NCBI RefSeq assembly: GCF_035222485.1
Contig: NC_085921.1
Coordinates: 4,960,001-5,024,000, forward strand
Origin: Podospora pseudoanserina
Lineage: Eukaryota > Ascomycota > Sordariomycetes > Sordariales > Podosporaceae
Direction: 5' to 3'
DNA: 64,000 nt
The translations under genes and the position numbers were made by a program. This document shows positions 44,415 to 55,882 of the stretch, in pieces. A model generated the notes under the pieces. That model was not told the origin of the DNA. It searched no databases and saw only the letters and a program-made list of their open reading frames with translations. Every line of letters starts with the position of its first letter. The first letter of the stretch is position 1.

Positions 44415-45827
44415 ATGCAGGTCCCCTTGATACGCCTCCAATGCGGGGCCAACTCCTATGACTGGGGGAAGAAGGGTAGCGACTCTGCTGCTGCCAGATT
44501 TGCAGCTGCAACCCCTTCCGACGGTTTTACCATTCAAGATGATAAGCCATATGCAGAAGTACTTTCAAGCCCTCCTGGGAGTCCAACGATGATGTTGGTG
44601 ATGAGCTAACAATAGTGGCATCGATAGCTCTGGATGGGCACACATCCATCCAACCCTTCCAAAGACCTAACCACAGGCCGCACCCTGCTCGATCTCGTCC
44701 AAGACAACCAAGCCCTCCTAGCCTCGAGCGTTGCATCCAAATATGAGAACAAGCTTCCCTTTCTCTTCAAGATCCTCTCCATCGGCAAGGCTCTATCGAT
44801 TCAGGCCCATCCCAACAAGAAGCTTGCCGAGAAGCTCCACGCCCGCGACCCAAAGAACTACCCAGATGACAACCACAAGCCCGAGATGGCCATTGCCATC
44901 ACTCCCTTTGAAGGGTTTTGCGGTTTCCGCCCACTAGCTGAGATCTCGCACTTCCTCGAAAACGTCCCTGCCTTGCGCCAACTGGTAGGCGACGACAAGG
45001 CCCAATCCTTCATTGACACCGTCAAGGCGAACCCCGACGACAAGACCCAAAACAAAAAGGCACTTCAGACAGTCTTTGGCGCAGTCTTGTCTGCTTCGGA
45101 GGATGACCTCGCAAAAGCAACCTCATCCCTCGTCGAGGCCGCCTCCTCCCACGGCGCCGAGTTTGCCGCCGGCGGCGTCTCCTCCACCTCTGGCTCTGTC
45201 CTCTCCGAACTCGTAACCCGCCTCCACGGCCACTTCGGGTCCGACTACGGCCTCTTCGTCTTGTTCTTCCTCAACTTTATCAAGCTCTCCCCCGGCGAGG
45301 CTCTCTTTCTTCAAGCAGACGACATCCACGCTTATGTCTCGGGTGACATTGTCGAGTGCATGGCCTCGAGCGACAATGTCGTCCGCGCCGGCTTCACCCC
45401 CAAGTTCAAGGACGTCGACACCCTGGTGGGCATGCTGACGTACAACTATGCGCCTATTGAGGAGCAAAAGATGGAGCCGGTGGATTACCCTTATGTCACG
45501 CTCAACAGAGCGGCGTACAGTTCTGGCTCCGAGGCCAAGCTGTACGACCCCCCCATTGAGGAGTTTAGTGTAGTCAGGACGGTGCTCAGGGGGAACGGGT
45601 CAAAGGCTACGTTTGATCCGCTGGATGGGCCAAGTATTATCATTTGCACGGGCGGCAAGGGGAAGATTAGCGTTGGGCCGACTGTGAAGGAGATCAAGGA
45701 GGGGTATGTCTATTTTGTGGGCGCCACAGCGGAATGCGTGCTGGAGAGCGAGGCGGATGGAGACGAGGACGAGTTTGTCACTTTCAAGGCGTACTGCGAG
45801 GTGGAGGAGACGAGGAATGGGGCGTGA
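44415..45827 (+). CDS. Mannose-6-phosphate isomerase, type I
   Basis: Exons 44415-44558 and 44628-45827; 447 residues. Zinc enzyme that interconverts fructose 6-phosphate and mannose 6-phosphate in the cytosol, feeding GDP-mannose for glycosylation and wall mannan. Seen: [29 protein letters not shown] joined across the intron, the zinc-site [20 protein letters not shown] (QxH), [20 protein letters not shown] (Glu ligand), and the signature [20 protein letters not shown] with the last His. Arg of [10 protein letters not shown] is the catalytic arginine. Length is usual (420-450). Convergent with the CDK8 gene, with 215 nt between stop codons. Confidence 0.95.
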
Positions 45828-46042
45828 CTATCTGAGTCGGCTCGACTTTGAGAGCCTGAGAGCAATCAGGAGTATCCCTAGCAAAAAACACCAACAAAAT
45901 GCCTTTGATGGTCGGAATATCACTATAAACTCTGAATAAACGCTCAAACGTAAATGCCATAGATGTCATGCCTATCCCAGAAACACCACCAACTCCAGAC
46001 TCCTCCTCTCCCTATAATCATTGCCCAGCCGTGGAAAAAAAA

Positions 46043-47841
46043 TCAGTTCTCCTTCACTCTCTTTCCCGGTCTCAGCGAATCATCCGGCAACCCGCTTCTC
46101 TTGGTCCCCGGCAGGCTCCCCGTTCGTATATCGTTATCGTCCTGACTGACCCTCCGATGAGGGTATTCCATCTTGACCCCCGCGAAGCAGTTCGCATTGA
46201 TCGGATCCGGGCTCTCGGCAAAGAACGGGTGCTGGAGCGCATTGGCAGCCGTCAGTCTCTTTTCCGGGTCGTACTCCAGCAGCCCAGCCAGCAAGTTGTA
46301 CCCCTGCGCGCCGAGCACCGAAAGCGAGCTCGCCCCATTGGCCTGCGCCGTCGACGAAATCTGCTGGTTGATGGTGCCGTAGTACCACTTTTCCAAGTGG
46401 GAGACGCTCGCGGCTGCGCTGTTCCCGCCTCGTCCGTGGTGGGACTGGTGATGATGGTGTGAACCATACCCGTGATGTCCGTGGTGACCTCCATGCCCAC
46501 CACCGCCACCGCCTCCCAATGGCGGTGACAGCGACGGCAGCTGCGAGTACTCGGGCATGCTCGTCAGCAACGGCCACCGCTCCTTCGTCGGCAGGCCCAT
46601 GACGTCCACAATCTTTTGCATCTGGTTCCGCTGAAACGGCACCGTCTTTTTCGAGTCCATTTTTGCTTCCTCCCCCTTGAAGATGGGGCGGAGAGAGAGC
46701 AGCTCGGCAAAGATGCAGCCCACGGCCCACATGTCGATCGCGGGCGTGTAGTGCCTGCTTCCCAGCAGCAGCTCGGGAGCGCGATACCAGATCGTCACTA
46801 CGACTTTGTCGCCCGAGAACAAGCTGTGGAGGGGTTTGTAGAACAGGCGGGCGAGACCGAGATCGCCAATTTTCACCTCCCCCGACGACGTGACCATGAT
46901 GTTGGCTGGTTTGAGATCACGGTGGAGGACCCAGTTGGTGTGCAGGTATTGGCAGCCGTTGAGGAGCTGGAACATGATGCTCTTGATGGTGTTTGGCGGG
47001 ATGGGGTGCCGCGGTTGCTGGGTGTGGTGGTGGATGATTTGCAATAAGTCGTGCTCGGCGTACTCAAAGACCATGAATATGCACTTGTCCTCGAGGATGA
47101 TTTCGATGAGCTTGATGACGTTGGCGTGGTTGAGTTCGGAGCAGAGGGCCATTTCTCTCACGGCGGATTGCGAGATGCCCGTGTAGGTGACCTGCTCGCC
47201 TTCCTTGTCCGGCTTGAACTTCTTGATGGCAAACTCGCCTGGTTGGCCATGGCGACCATGAGCCTTGTAGACACGGCCATAGGTGCCACTGGAAATGAAA
47301 CCAATGACTTTGTACTTGTCTGTTACTCGCACTTTGCTCTGATACTGGATGGGTCCTCCCCGGTCACCTGGGTCTATTGTGAAGTGTTAGTCTTGTGTTT
47401 TGTCAAAGGTCCGATGAAAACTGACAGGATGATGTCCTTTGCTGCTGCTGCTGTTGCTGGTAGCTGACTTCAGCTCTCAAATTTCGGGCCGGGTTCATGG
47501 CGTTGACAAAATTGTTTGATCTGATATCACCAGCAGCGCTGGCAACGGCAAAAGACGGGTTGTGGTGGTTCGGAACAGCAGGGGCATAATGGTGGGGGTG
47601 CGGGTGCATAAAGGCGGCGGTCGACGACGACGTTGAAGAAGATGAGGATGAGGCTGACAGCGATGTGAGACCAGGCCTGGGGAGATCAACGCCGCCATTG
47701 GTGGTCTTGGCGACTACCACGCGCCGCGCAGCAACAGCAGCAGCAGCAGCACTTCCCGCCCTCGCAACACTAAAACCGCCCCCGCCCACAGTGCTTTGTT
47801 GTTGGCCATAGGGAGTGTACTGTGAGTGTTGAAACTGCCGC

Positions 47842-47923
<82 letters not shown>

Positions 47924-48023
47924 GCTGCTGCTGCTGCTGCTGGTTATTTTGCCGTTGCTGATGTTGATGCTGCTGCTGCTGATGTACTGGGGCCCTCTGT
48001 AGTGGGGTATATCGATTGTCCAT
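46043..48023 (-). CDS. SSN3: Cyclin-dependent kinase of the Mediator kinase module (CDK8/Ssn3)
   Basis: Exons 48023-47426 and 47373-46043; 642 residues. Exon 1 is low-complexity: about 34 uninterrupted Gln, Ala and Ser runs. Exon 2 is the kinase: ISSGTYGRVYKAHG, FAIKKFK, the cyclin C-binding helix ISQSAVREMALC (SMSACRE-like), NWVLHRDLKPANIM, KIGDLGLARLF, VVVTIWYRAPELLLGSRHYT and LLSLRPIFKGEEA. DLG is at the DFG/DMG position. The long activation segment and GLLEYDPEKRLTA agree with CDK8. A Gly/His-rich insert (about 35 residues near 46430-46520) lies in the C-lobe. With cyclin C, Med12 and Med13 it phosphorylates RNA polymerase II and transcription factors in the nucleus. The intron starts GTCAGT; the start is the first ATG in frame. 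Confidence 0.95.
47841..47942. repeat. 34-codon polyglutamine tract in CDK8
   Basis: On the coding strand six CAG codons, then about 27 CAA codons, then one CAG. The long pure CAA block is a microsatellite likely to vary in length between strains. Confidence 0.93.
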
Positions 48024-49010
48024 GGCGAGCAATGCCACCTTTCTGCTCTGGACTGCCTTAAGATATCTGGCCCATGGATGGAGAACAGTGAAGTGGACAC
48101 AACCAAATTAATGTCAAAATACTGTTTTTGACGCAGTGACCAACTGAAAAGACACCTATCTGGAATTTTGACAAGCAACAGGGAAGGAAGCTGGAGAGAA
48201 GGGGAGCTTGGGCTTCACAGGTCGGATAGCCACTGAGTAGGTATCAGAGAGGAGACCCAGCTTCAGCTTCCCATTTTCGTTCAAAATATCGTCTACAGAA
48301 GGGGGGCGAAATATGATGGTGCTAATAATGCTAAAGGAAAGAGACACTACCTACCTTCAAAGCCGGCCTGCACGCTCCTTTTCAAGGAGGAGCCCATGAT
48401 GGGATCCTGTGACCGACGAGACGAGTCAGCAACTTCCCGGTGATCTCCCCGCGATCCTGCAGTGGGAATTTCCACCTGAATTTCAGGGGCCACTGGGGGT
48501 GTTAGTGGTCAGAAAACACACCTACATACCACCCGACAGCGTGCCGTTTGCGCTCCACCGTGGGATGCAGAATGCACCCAATTGGCGATCTGGCCGGGAA
48601 AAGGACCTTGGTTGGAGGGCGTCCAAGTTTCGTAGCGAGATTTGCCTGCTCTGCTTCTCCCGTCACCGGTGCCAACAGAAATGGCCAGGGGCACCATGCG
48701 AGAATCAACGCGACGGATGGTAATTTGGAGATGTTGGGGGAATTCCTGCTCAAGTTCGGGTGATGACATGAGGTTGATTTTCCAACAGATGCGTCGATAG
48801 AGTCGGGGAGGGGGGGAGATTGATAAGCTTTCTTTTTCTGCAATCATCATACCTACCTCCTGTCCGTCTTGCGTCACTCCGTCACCAATGACAAGGCTAG
48901 CTGTGGAGAGAAATGCATCCTTTTCATTCACCATGACCTTATAGAAAAAGCAAAATACGCTCGCTACTCCATACACAACAAAACCATGCCGTCGGGCCCT
49001 CCCACACCCC
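48024..49010. other. Promoter and leader of CDK8 gene, 3' side of ARP2 gene
   Basis: Both flanking genes are on the minus strand. Minus-strand open frames at 48156-48347 and 48502-48843 look like untranslated sequence. No further gene recognised. Confidence 0.45.
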
Positions 49011-50387
49011 TTATCTCGGCCCGAGCTTCTCCAGGATTCTCGTGCCTTGCTCCTCCCACTCCTGCTTGGAAATCCACATGCTGTCCTTGTCGGCCATAAT
49101 GTTGGCCAACACAGCACCACCCAAGAAAACCATGTGCCTTCTCCGCGGCGGGTCTTCTATTCTGACCTTGAACTTGTTCAACCGTTCCGGGTTCCCTTGC
49201 AACACTCTTGTGAGCCAAAGCTGCTTCAACTCCTTCTCAAGGCGAGAGGGAAGACCAGGGTACATGCTGCTGCCACCCGACAATACAATAGCCTTGAAGA
49301 GGGAGGATCGGACATCCACATCGGCGGCTTGGATGGTGTTGAACAGGAATTCGGCGATACCCGGCTGGTCGCAGTCGACGAGATGGGGCTGGAACAGACA
49401 CTCGGGGGCCTCGAATCTCTCGGATCCAACACGGATCACACGGCCGTCAGGAAGTGTGTAGCTTTCAACCAACACCGTCGTGTCTTCGCTCAATCGCTTA
49501 TCCAGCTCGAGGTCATAAGAGACATAGCAGAGCTTCTCCTTCATCTGGCGGACCGTTTCGAAATCGGCGGTACGGTTGAGGGCATAGCCTCGGCGTGTCA
49601 GCAGCGCAATCAGGTTGCGGGTAACGTCGCGACCTGCAACATCGAGGCGGCGCGTGAGATGGTTGAGGACGACGGACTCGTAGACAGGAACAATATGCGT
49701 AACGCCATCGCCGGAATCAACAACAACACCGGAGCTGAGACCTATTTCCCCCCTCCCATGTTAGCTAGCCCCTTGCATGGTGCGTAAGCCGTAGTCAGGG
49801 GTAAACATAAACATACCCTGAGCATAAAGCGCCAGAACAGCTTGAATAGCCACATACACCCCCCCAAACTCGTAGCGCTCAAACATGACCTGGCACATCT
49901 GCTCCCTGTTCCTCAGCGGGTTGAGCGGTGGTTCGGTGAGCAGGATCTTGCGGCCCCGGGTATCAACCTTCATTTTTTCGTAAAAGGTGTAATCCCAGAG
50001 ATGCTGCATGTCGTCCCACTTCTTCACGATACCGTTCTCCATTGGGTACGAAACTTGCAGCATGGTGCGGGCGGCAGCAGCCTCGTCACCACACATGATA
50101 TCCTTGATAACCATATCGCTGCCTCCTTGCTCCTCGGTACGCAGGATGGGCCGGCCGACGATGGATGGGTATTGGAACTCGGGGAAATTCTGGGCGGCAT
50201 AGCCGACTTTGAGAAAGCCTGTGCCGCCATCGAGAACTGTGAAAATAAAGGCGAATGGTGGTCAGTCGAGGGATCATGGTTGATAGCTATGTCGAGCTGC
50301 CTAGCTTGGGCGTCGAGCAACTGGCAGTGCCAACCAGGCTACGCGGTTTCTGGAATTGAACTTGCCTATTGGAGCTTCGTTCGCCAT
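49011..50387 (-). CDS. ARP2: Actin-related protein 2 (Arp2/3 complex)
   Basis: Exons 50387-50366, 50236-49817, 49741-49011; 390 residues. Exon 1 has only 22 nt (MANEAPI plus one base) and its intron begins with GC (G-GCAAGT), not GT. The joined start [20 protein letters not shown] is the phosphate-1 loop of actins; [20 protein letters not shown] is phosphate loop 2, and [20 protein letters not shown] and [17 protein letters not shown] are the adenosine and C-terminal motifs. [11 protein letters not shown] and [20 protein letters not shown] are typical of Arp2. The complex nucleates branched actin filaments for endocytosis. Length agrees with Arp2 (about 390). Confidence 0.95.
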
Positions 50388-50954
50388 CTTGACTCTCCTG
50401 CACTTTGTGGATGAGCCGAGAAATCGAATTTGATGGTGGTGTGTGTCCTCAAAAAAGCTGGAAGGGGTGCGCAATGGAGCTGTCGGTCAAGTCGGTGTTG
50501 ATGATGCTTGGTTGCTTGCGCGGCGGAGACGTTGATGGTGGGGTTGGCTGCCAGGAGGTCCACGGGTGTCTGGCTGCGGTGAGGCTGGCACTGGCCGCCA
50601 GCAAGGAAGGGGGTGCCCCACAGCATCCAACTGTGGCTTGGCCCATGACAGGACAGACAGGGGAGCAGGGGTCGCTTCATCAGGAGGCACACGTGATACC
50701 CCGCATTGGCACCACTCACTCCTCTCCATCGATTGGAGGGACCGATTGTCGGCGGCTTCCGTCGTTGGCTAGTAGATATACCGTTTCGTCTGCAGGTGAT
50801 GTATTTGACTTGACCCTCCCATTCTCTCTGGATCCAAATGGGAAATTTTACTCAACACGAATCTCTAGATCTCGCCGGGGCTGTCATTCTACGAATTCAT
50901 CTAGACTTTGGTAACCATCTCGATATATCTAGAGATTACGATACCACAGCCACC
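50388..50954. promoter_or_regulatory. Divergent promoter of ARP2 and the racemase gene
   Basis: 567 nt between two start codons facing away from each other. TCTAGATCT and TATCTAGAGATT near 50870-50940 form A/T-rich palindromic bits. Nothing else seen. Confidence 0.45.
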
Positions 50955-51794
50955 ATGTCAACCGCTTTTGTTAGACGCACCACCAAGATCCTGATCTTGA
51001 ACCCCAACTCCTCTGCATCCATGACCAATGGGGTTGAGGAGGCCATTCGGGGTATAAATCTACCTTTGGTATGTGCATGTCACTTGACCTATGTTCATGG
51101 AGTATACCGCGTGCCCAAATCTCTAACAGTGCAGAACCAGTCGACCGAGATTTACACCTACACAGCACCACCAGCATCTCCAGCATCCATCAACGACGGT
51201 GATGACGTGCAGCAGAGCGCAGACGTTGTTCTGCGCAACCTCCAAGAGACGGGCATCCTCAAGGAATATGATGCCGTACTGGTTGCTTGCTATTCCGTGC
51301 ACCCTCTGGTCCATCTCATCCAGGAAAACTGGCCCCATCTTGCTGTGACGGGCATTTTTGAAGCGAGCATCGTAACGTCGCTGTCACTGCTGCCCTACCA
51401 AGACAATTGGGGCATCGTCACGACCGGGAAGTTCTGGGAGAAGCACCTGTCTGACGGCGTGCACCACTTCGTTGGAAGTGAAAACAGCAACAGCAGATTT
51501 GCCGGTGTCGAGACCACTGGTCTGAATGCTGGGGATTTCCACGGTGGCGTTGACCCTATCGTGGTTCGACAAAAACTATGCGAAGCTACGAAGAGACTGC
51601 TGGACCGTGGCGTGCAGGCTGTAGTCATGGGTTGCGCGGGAATGGCTGGTCTGGAGGACATCATCAGGTCAGTTGCCACTGAAGGGCGTGGTGAAGAGGC
51701 TGGAAAGAAGTTGCTTGTCATCGATGGTGTCAAGGCTGGGGTTGGCTTGCTTGAACAAATGGTCCGCAACAAGCGCATGTTCCAAAGATCGTAA
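50955..51794 (+). CDS. Asp/Glu/hydantoin racemase-family protein (Dcg1-like)
   Basis: Exons 50955-51068 and 51135-51794; 257 residues. Cofactor-independent racemase fold with two catalytic cysteines, both visible: VLVACYSVHPLVHL and VVMGCAGMAGLEDI. The start KILILNPNSSASMTNGVEEA holds the substrate-binding NPNSS motif of hydantoin and allantoin racemases. VTGIFEASIV and WGIVTTGKFW also fit. Yeast DCG1 is its best-known fungal relative and is nitrogen-controlled, which suggests purine or hydantoin nitrogen use here (inference). Convergent with the sugar transporter gene, only 135 nt between the stop codons. Confidence 0.92.
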   Translation: MSTAFVRRTTKILILNPNSSASMTNGVEEAIRGINLPLVCACHLTYVHGVYRVPKSLTVQNQSTEIYTYTAPPASPASINDGDDVQQSADVVLRNLQETGILKEYDAVLVACYSVHPLVHLIQENWPHLAVTGIFEASIVTSLSLLPYQDNWGIVTTGKFWEKHLSDGVHHFVGSENSNSRFAGVETTGLNAGDFHGGVDPIVVRQKLCEATKRLLDRGVQAVVMGCAGMAGLEDIIRSVATEGRGEEAGKKLLVIDGVKAGVGLLEQMVRNKRMFQRS

Positions 51795-51929
51795 CAAAGT
51801 TGTTCAAATGTTAGTCTAGGTAGCGGGGAAAAAAAGGAAAATTGCAGATATAAAGCAAACTAAATGCCCAGACTCCAAACTCCCAACTTGCTTGCCATAC
51901 CTATACCTATGGTCCATTGCTACATCCAA

Positions 51930-53534
51930 TCAGTCGACCCTTCTCGTACGGCCCCAGACTTCGTCTGCATCCTTCCGCCCGCGAGTTTCGGGAACACGGC
52001 CGCTCACAAATGCGGCCCATAGAAGGGCAAATCCTGCAAAGATAAAGTACACCCAACCGGCACCACCAAACGCATCGTTCAACGCAGCGTTGACAATGGG
52101 GAACAAGTACGCCACGAGGAAGGTAGCCACGTAGCTTGCACCCAGAGCCCAGCTTTGCGTCGCCCCCACAGCCTCCGGGCCCACGAGCTCAGAGGCCATG
52201 ATGAACGGGACTGGGCCTAGGCCGACAGCGAAGAAGGCCACAAAAAATAAGACGGCAATGGCAGACAAGATCTTGACGTCGAAATGGATCGCAAGAGCCA
52301 GGGCTAAAGAGCTAGTACCTTGTCCCATAATGGAAGTCAGCAGGCAGGTCTTGCGTCCAAAACGATCGGGAAGAGGAGAAGCAGCCATAGTAACGCCGAG
52401 GTTGATGATGGAGATGACGATGGTGAGCAAAGCGGAGCTGATGGGGAGAAGGTCCTTGAGCAGCGAAACGGAGTACATGATGATGGAATTGATGCCGCAC
52501 AGTTGCTGGGCGAACATGATACCTACAACCGCAATGATGGCGGGCCTGGTGAAGGGATCACGAAGGACTTGTAGAAACCCAAGATGTACCCGAGGGGAGT
52601 GCTGGACACCAGCTGATGGCGTCAAGAGTCCAGAGGCGTCTGCCGAGGTGCTTTCATTGCTGACAAGCAGCGCTTCCTCCTCACTAGTTGGCTTGCTGGC
52701 CCCTTGGCCCCAACTTTCCACTTCCTCATCAATGTTGCTAACCCTGCCGCGAATGCGCTGCAGAACACGCCGAGCGTGGGTGACGTCGCCCTTGGCACTA
52801 GCAGTCCAAGCTGGGCTTTCGGGGAGAAGAGCCAAACCAAGACCTTGAGCAAGAGCAATGATAACGCCGGTGCCCATAATCCATCGCCAAGCACTTCCAT
52901 AACTCAGGAAGAAGCCCAGAGTTTGAGTGAACAAAATACCGACGTTGATGCTGATTTGGGTGAAGGCGCCAAAGAAACCTCTCTGTGTTGGTGGTGCCAC
53001 TTCACTGATGTACAAGGGAACGATGACAGTGCTGGCACCGGCCCCAACACCCGTGAGAAAACGACCAATGATCATGATGGGAACAGAGCCTGCAGAGGTT
53101 TCGACGATGGATCCAAGCAAGTAAAAGGCGGCCGTCAATTGCATGGGGAGCTTGCGCCCGCGTGCCGACGTAAAAGGGCCGGATGTGAGGGCGCCGAGAA
53201 GGCCGCCGACGGTGAAGACGGCCGAGATGGCGGCAAAGTCGGAACGGCTCATGGGAATACAGTCCACAACATCGTCGGATGAGCTACTCTTGGTAATAAC
53301 AAGGGAGGCCAGCTGCTGAAGCGCCGAAATGCTTTTCTTTTGGCAGGTGATAACATCTTCAGGTGCGTTGAGCTCAGCCTATGGAGATGATGAGAATGGT
53401 CAGTAACTCGGTTTGATGTAGCTTACAACGTCAAAAGAGCTTACCAAGTGAAAGCCAAACTGGAGGGGCCCAAGGGTAGCAATCAGTATCAGTATCACCA
53501 AGAACGGCGTGACTTCGTGGAGAGCGGACGCCAT
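51930..53534 (-). CDS. MFS sugar transporter (Vps73/glucose transporter-like)
   Basis: Exons 53534-53445 and 53378-51930; 512 residues, 12 predicted helices. Sugar-porter signatures: helix 1 TPFLVILILIATLGPLQFGF, then GALTSGPFTSARGRKLPMQL, GRFLTGVGAGASTVIVPLYI-SEVAP, ALLPESPAW, GIMFAQQLCGINSIIMYSV (QQxxGxN), DRFGRK and PVPFIMASELVGPEAVGATQ. The C-terminal VPETRGR is the usual PETKG motif. The loop between helices 1 and 2 is enlarged and contains CQKK and a Ser run, the central loop has an acidic Ser-rich tract. The helix 1 pattern and the loop resemble yeast Vps73-type and vertebrate GLUT-type carriers. Hexose is the likely substrate. Short exon 1 is needed for helix 1. Confidence 0.92.
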
Positions 53535-54581
53535 GGTGCCACAAGAATACGGGCGTGGGTATCCAAGAGGTTTGGTGTGCTCTCTGATTGTAATATAGGA
53601 GGATTCTTCTGCTAACTGGGGCACATGGTGCGACGAGGATAGTGATGGCGTTCAAGCAACCCAGCTGCGATGGTTGTTTGGGTTGGGATGTCGTGGTCCA
53701 GACCGCTGCTGACAGCTGGAGCTCTAGAAGCAAGGGACGGGAAACTGGGGAAGTGGGGCGAAGACCCAAGGCTGTCCCGGCTGAATGGTGCAGGAACAGG
53801 GGCTTCGATACTGGTTTAATTGCATACAGTGTCTAAATGCATATCCCGCGCTTCCATCACCACTCCATCCTTCGAAGTGTCGAAATTGAGGTACCTATGT
53901 ATGCCCACGAGGTAAAATTCCAATCTCCAGATGATCCATATAAGCTTGTCTCCAGAATCACACAGCGAGGTGTACTGGGGATATCTACATCTACGAACTT
54001 TCCGCCAACATCGCGACTTTGTTTGCTGTAAATTTGTTAGTTTTCTTCGGCAATTGACGGCTTAGATGATTGCTAATGCTCCGATATAAAGTAAGGCTCA
54101 ACTCCATTCCGTCGCGCTGCGAGCTTCCGCCTAAAAGCCGACGTTGCTCAGCTCAGCAGCTTGCATGCTCGACGTCATTTCTCACATGGAAAAGAGTCTG
54201 CCTCGTATGCTGCTGCAAGGCCCGTATCTGGAGAGGCAGCACTGCTTCATACGAAAAGTGAAACCGAGGAAGAGCAAGGGATAATAACACAATGCTCATC
54301 ATCGTTTGCTGTGTCCTCCGATGGCACCGGGAGCCTGGTGGATCATGAGTCGGCAGGGGTTGCCGAGGCCGGTTCTTCACGGGAAGGTGGGGCATCCGGT
54401 AGGTAGTAGTTTTGCTGCATCTCGAAACGAACGAAATGAGGGGCCCGATTGACGTGCGCCTTTCACGGTTCACATATAAAGCTGTAGAAAGCCGCACCCT
54501 CTTCGAAAAGGCATCTCCAGAAACACAATATCAACCGTAGCCTTGAGATATACATTGTAGGACACAAAGTAATCCTCCATC
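53535..54581. promoter_or_regulatory. Divergent promoter of sugar transporter and NmrA-like reductase genes
   Basis: Just over 1 kb between start codons facing away from each other. A TATAAA box serves the right-hand gene. No protein-like frame; the plus frame at 54161-54406 shows no motif. Confidence 0.5.
54475..54480 (+). promoter_or_regulatory. TATA box of the NmrA-like reductase gene
   Basis: TATAAA, 107 nt upstream of the ATG, in context CACATATAAAGC. Perfect TATA boxes are typical of regulated fungal genes. Confidence 0.55.
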
Positions 54582-55603
54582 ATGACTTTCACACCAACCC
54601 GAATTTTGATCTTTGGCGGGACCGGCACCATCGGCTCCTACATCACGACGTCCCTGCTCCGTGCCCAGCCCCGGTTCCCTCAAATCACGCTCTTCACCTC
54701 CCCCGGGACCGCCGAAAAGAAGGCATCTCAGATCGCGAAATGGAAGTCGGATGGTCTCTCGGTCATTGTTGGTGACCTAACTTCATCCGCCGACGTCAAG
54801 TCCGCATATCAGTCTTCTCAAGCAGACACAGTCATCTCAGCAGTTGGGCGCGGAGGTCTTCAGCACCAGATCGAACTGCTGCGTCTGGCTGAGGAGTCCA
54901 ACACTGTCCAGTGGTTCTTGCCGAGCGAGTATGGCACTGATATTGAGCACAACGACAAGAGCCCTGATGAGAAGCCCCACCAGTTGAAGCTCAAGGTGCG
55001 GAAATACATTAGAGCCGAGCTAAGGAGGGTCAAGGTGACATATGTGGTCACTGGGCCGTATTTCGATATGTGGGTTGACACGGCTCCTGGTCTGGAGTCT
55101 GCTGGTGGCTTCAAGCCTGAGGAGAAGAAGGCGTGGATTATTGAGGATGGAGAGGGCAAAATTGGCTTTTGCACCATGTGGGAGTAAGTCTTTTTCTATC
55201 TTTCTCGCTATCAATTGAGAACATCCAACTAACAAGGTGAATCAGTGTGGGCAAGTTCGTTGTTGGAACACTCCGTCATCCCGAGGAGTCTTTTGGGAAG
55301 GCCCTCAAGGTCCAAAGCTTCATTGTTTCGCCCAACGAAGTTCTGGCCGAGTATGAGAAGCAGACTGGCGCCAAGTGGGAGGTCACCAAGACGCCCCTGG
55401 ATGACCTCAAATCTTTGGAAACTGACTTGTGGGCAAAAGGCAATCCTAGGGCGACCAGTGCCACACTCCGACGGATCTGGGCTGAAGGGGGGACTTTGTA
55501 TGAAAAGAACGACAATGATGTGTTGAATGTAGAAGGTTTGGATTCCTTGGCAGATGCTGTGAAGCACGCGCTCGTAGGAGGGTACAAGGCCAATACCTTT
55601 TAG
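54582..55603 (+). CDS. NmrA-like / isoflavone reductase-like NAD(P)-binding protein
   Basis: Exons 54582-55183 and 55246-55603; 319 residues. Begins with [20 protein letters not shown] (GxxGxxG), followed by [15 protein letters not shown], which binds NADP 2'-phosphate in this family. [20 protein letters not shown] and [20 protein letters not shown] (PSEYG) are classic isoflavone/pinoresinol reductase motifs, and Lys in [12 protein letters not shown] is the usual active-site position. In fungi such proteins reduce small aromatic compounds or sense NADP. The intron splits the Asp codon of WE/D-VGKF. The substrate is unknown; a perfect TATA box suggests inducible expression. Confidence 0.9.
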
Positions 55604-55882
55604 GTTACTAGTACCAATATCTTATGAAATGAGAGGAAGTCTAATGAGTATTCTTGTTCTAAGTGGTGGGAGGGTATGGAAGCGTAATTGATTTGATAGC
55701 GGGGTCTCGTATGGCCCCACTACCAATGCACGTTTCTTATTGGTCATTGAGTCCAGCAGTCGCTCCCGGCAGGCACTGTCAATAATTTTCTTCGACGCAG
55801 GAAACTTTTGAATGAATTGATAACGAAGAGCTGTAGACTCGCGACATCCTCGTCGCAATCCACCCACACCGCAGCATTCACC

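Noticed and set aside
47822-48061. Plus-strand open frame with a long valine run
   Set aside because: Shadow of the CAA/CAG repeat on the other strand; no start context or protein-like flanks.
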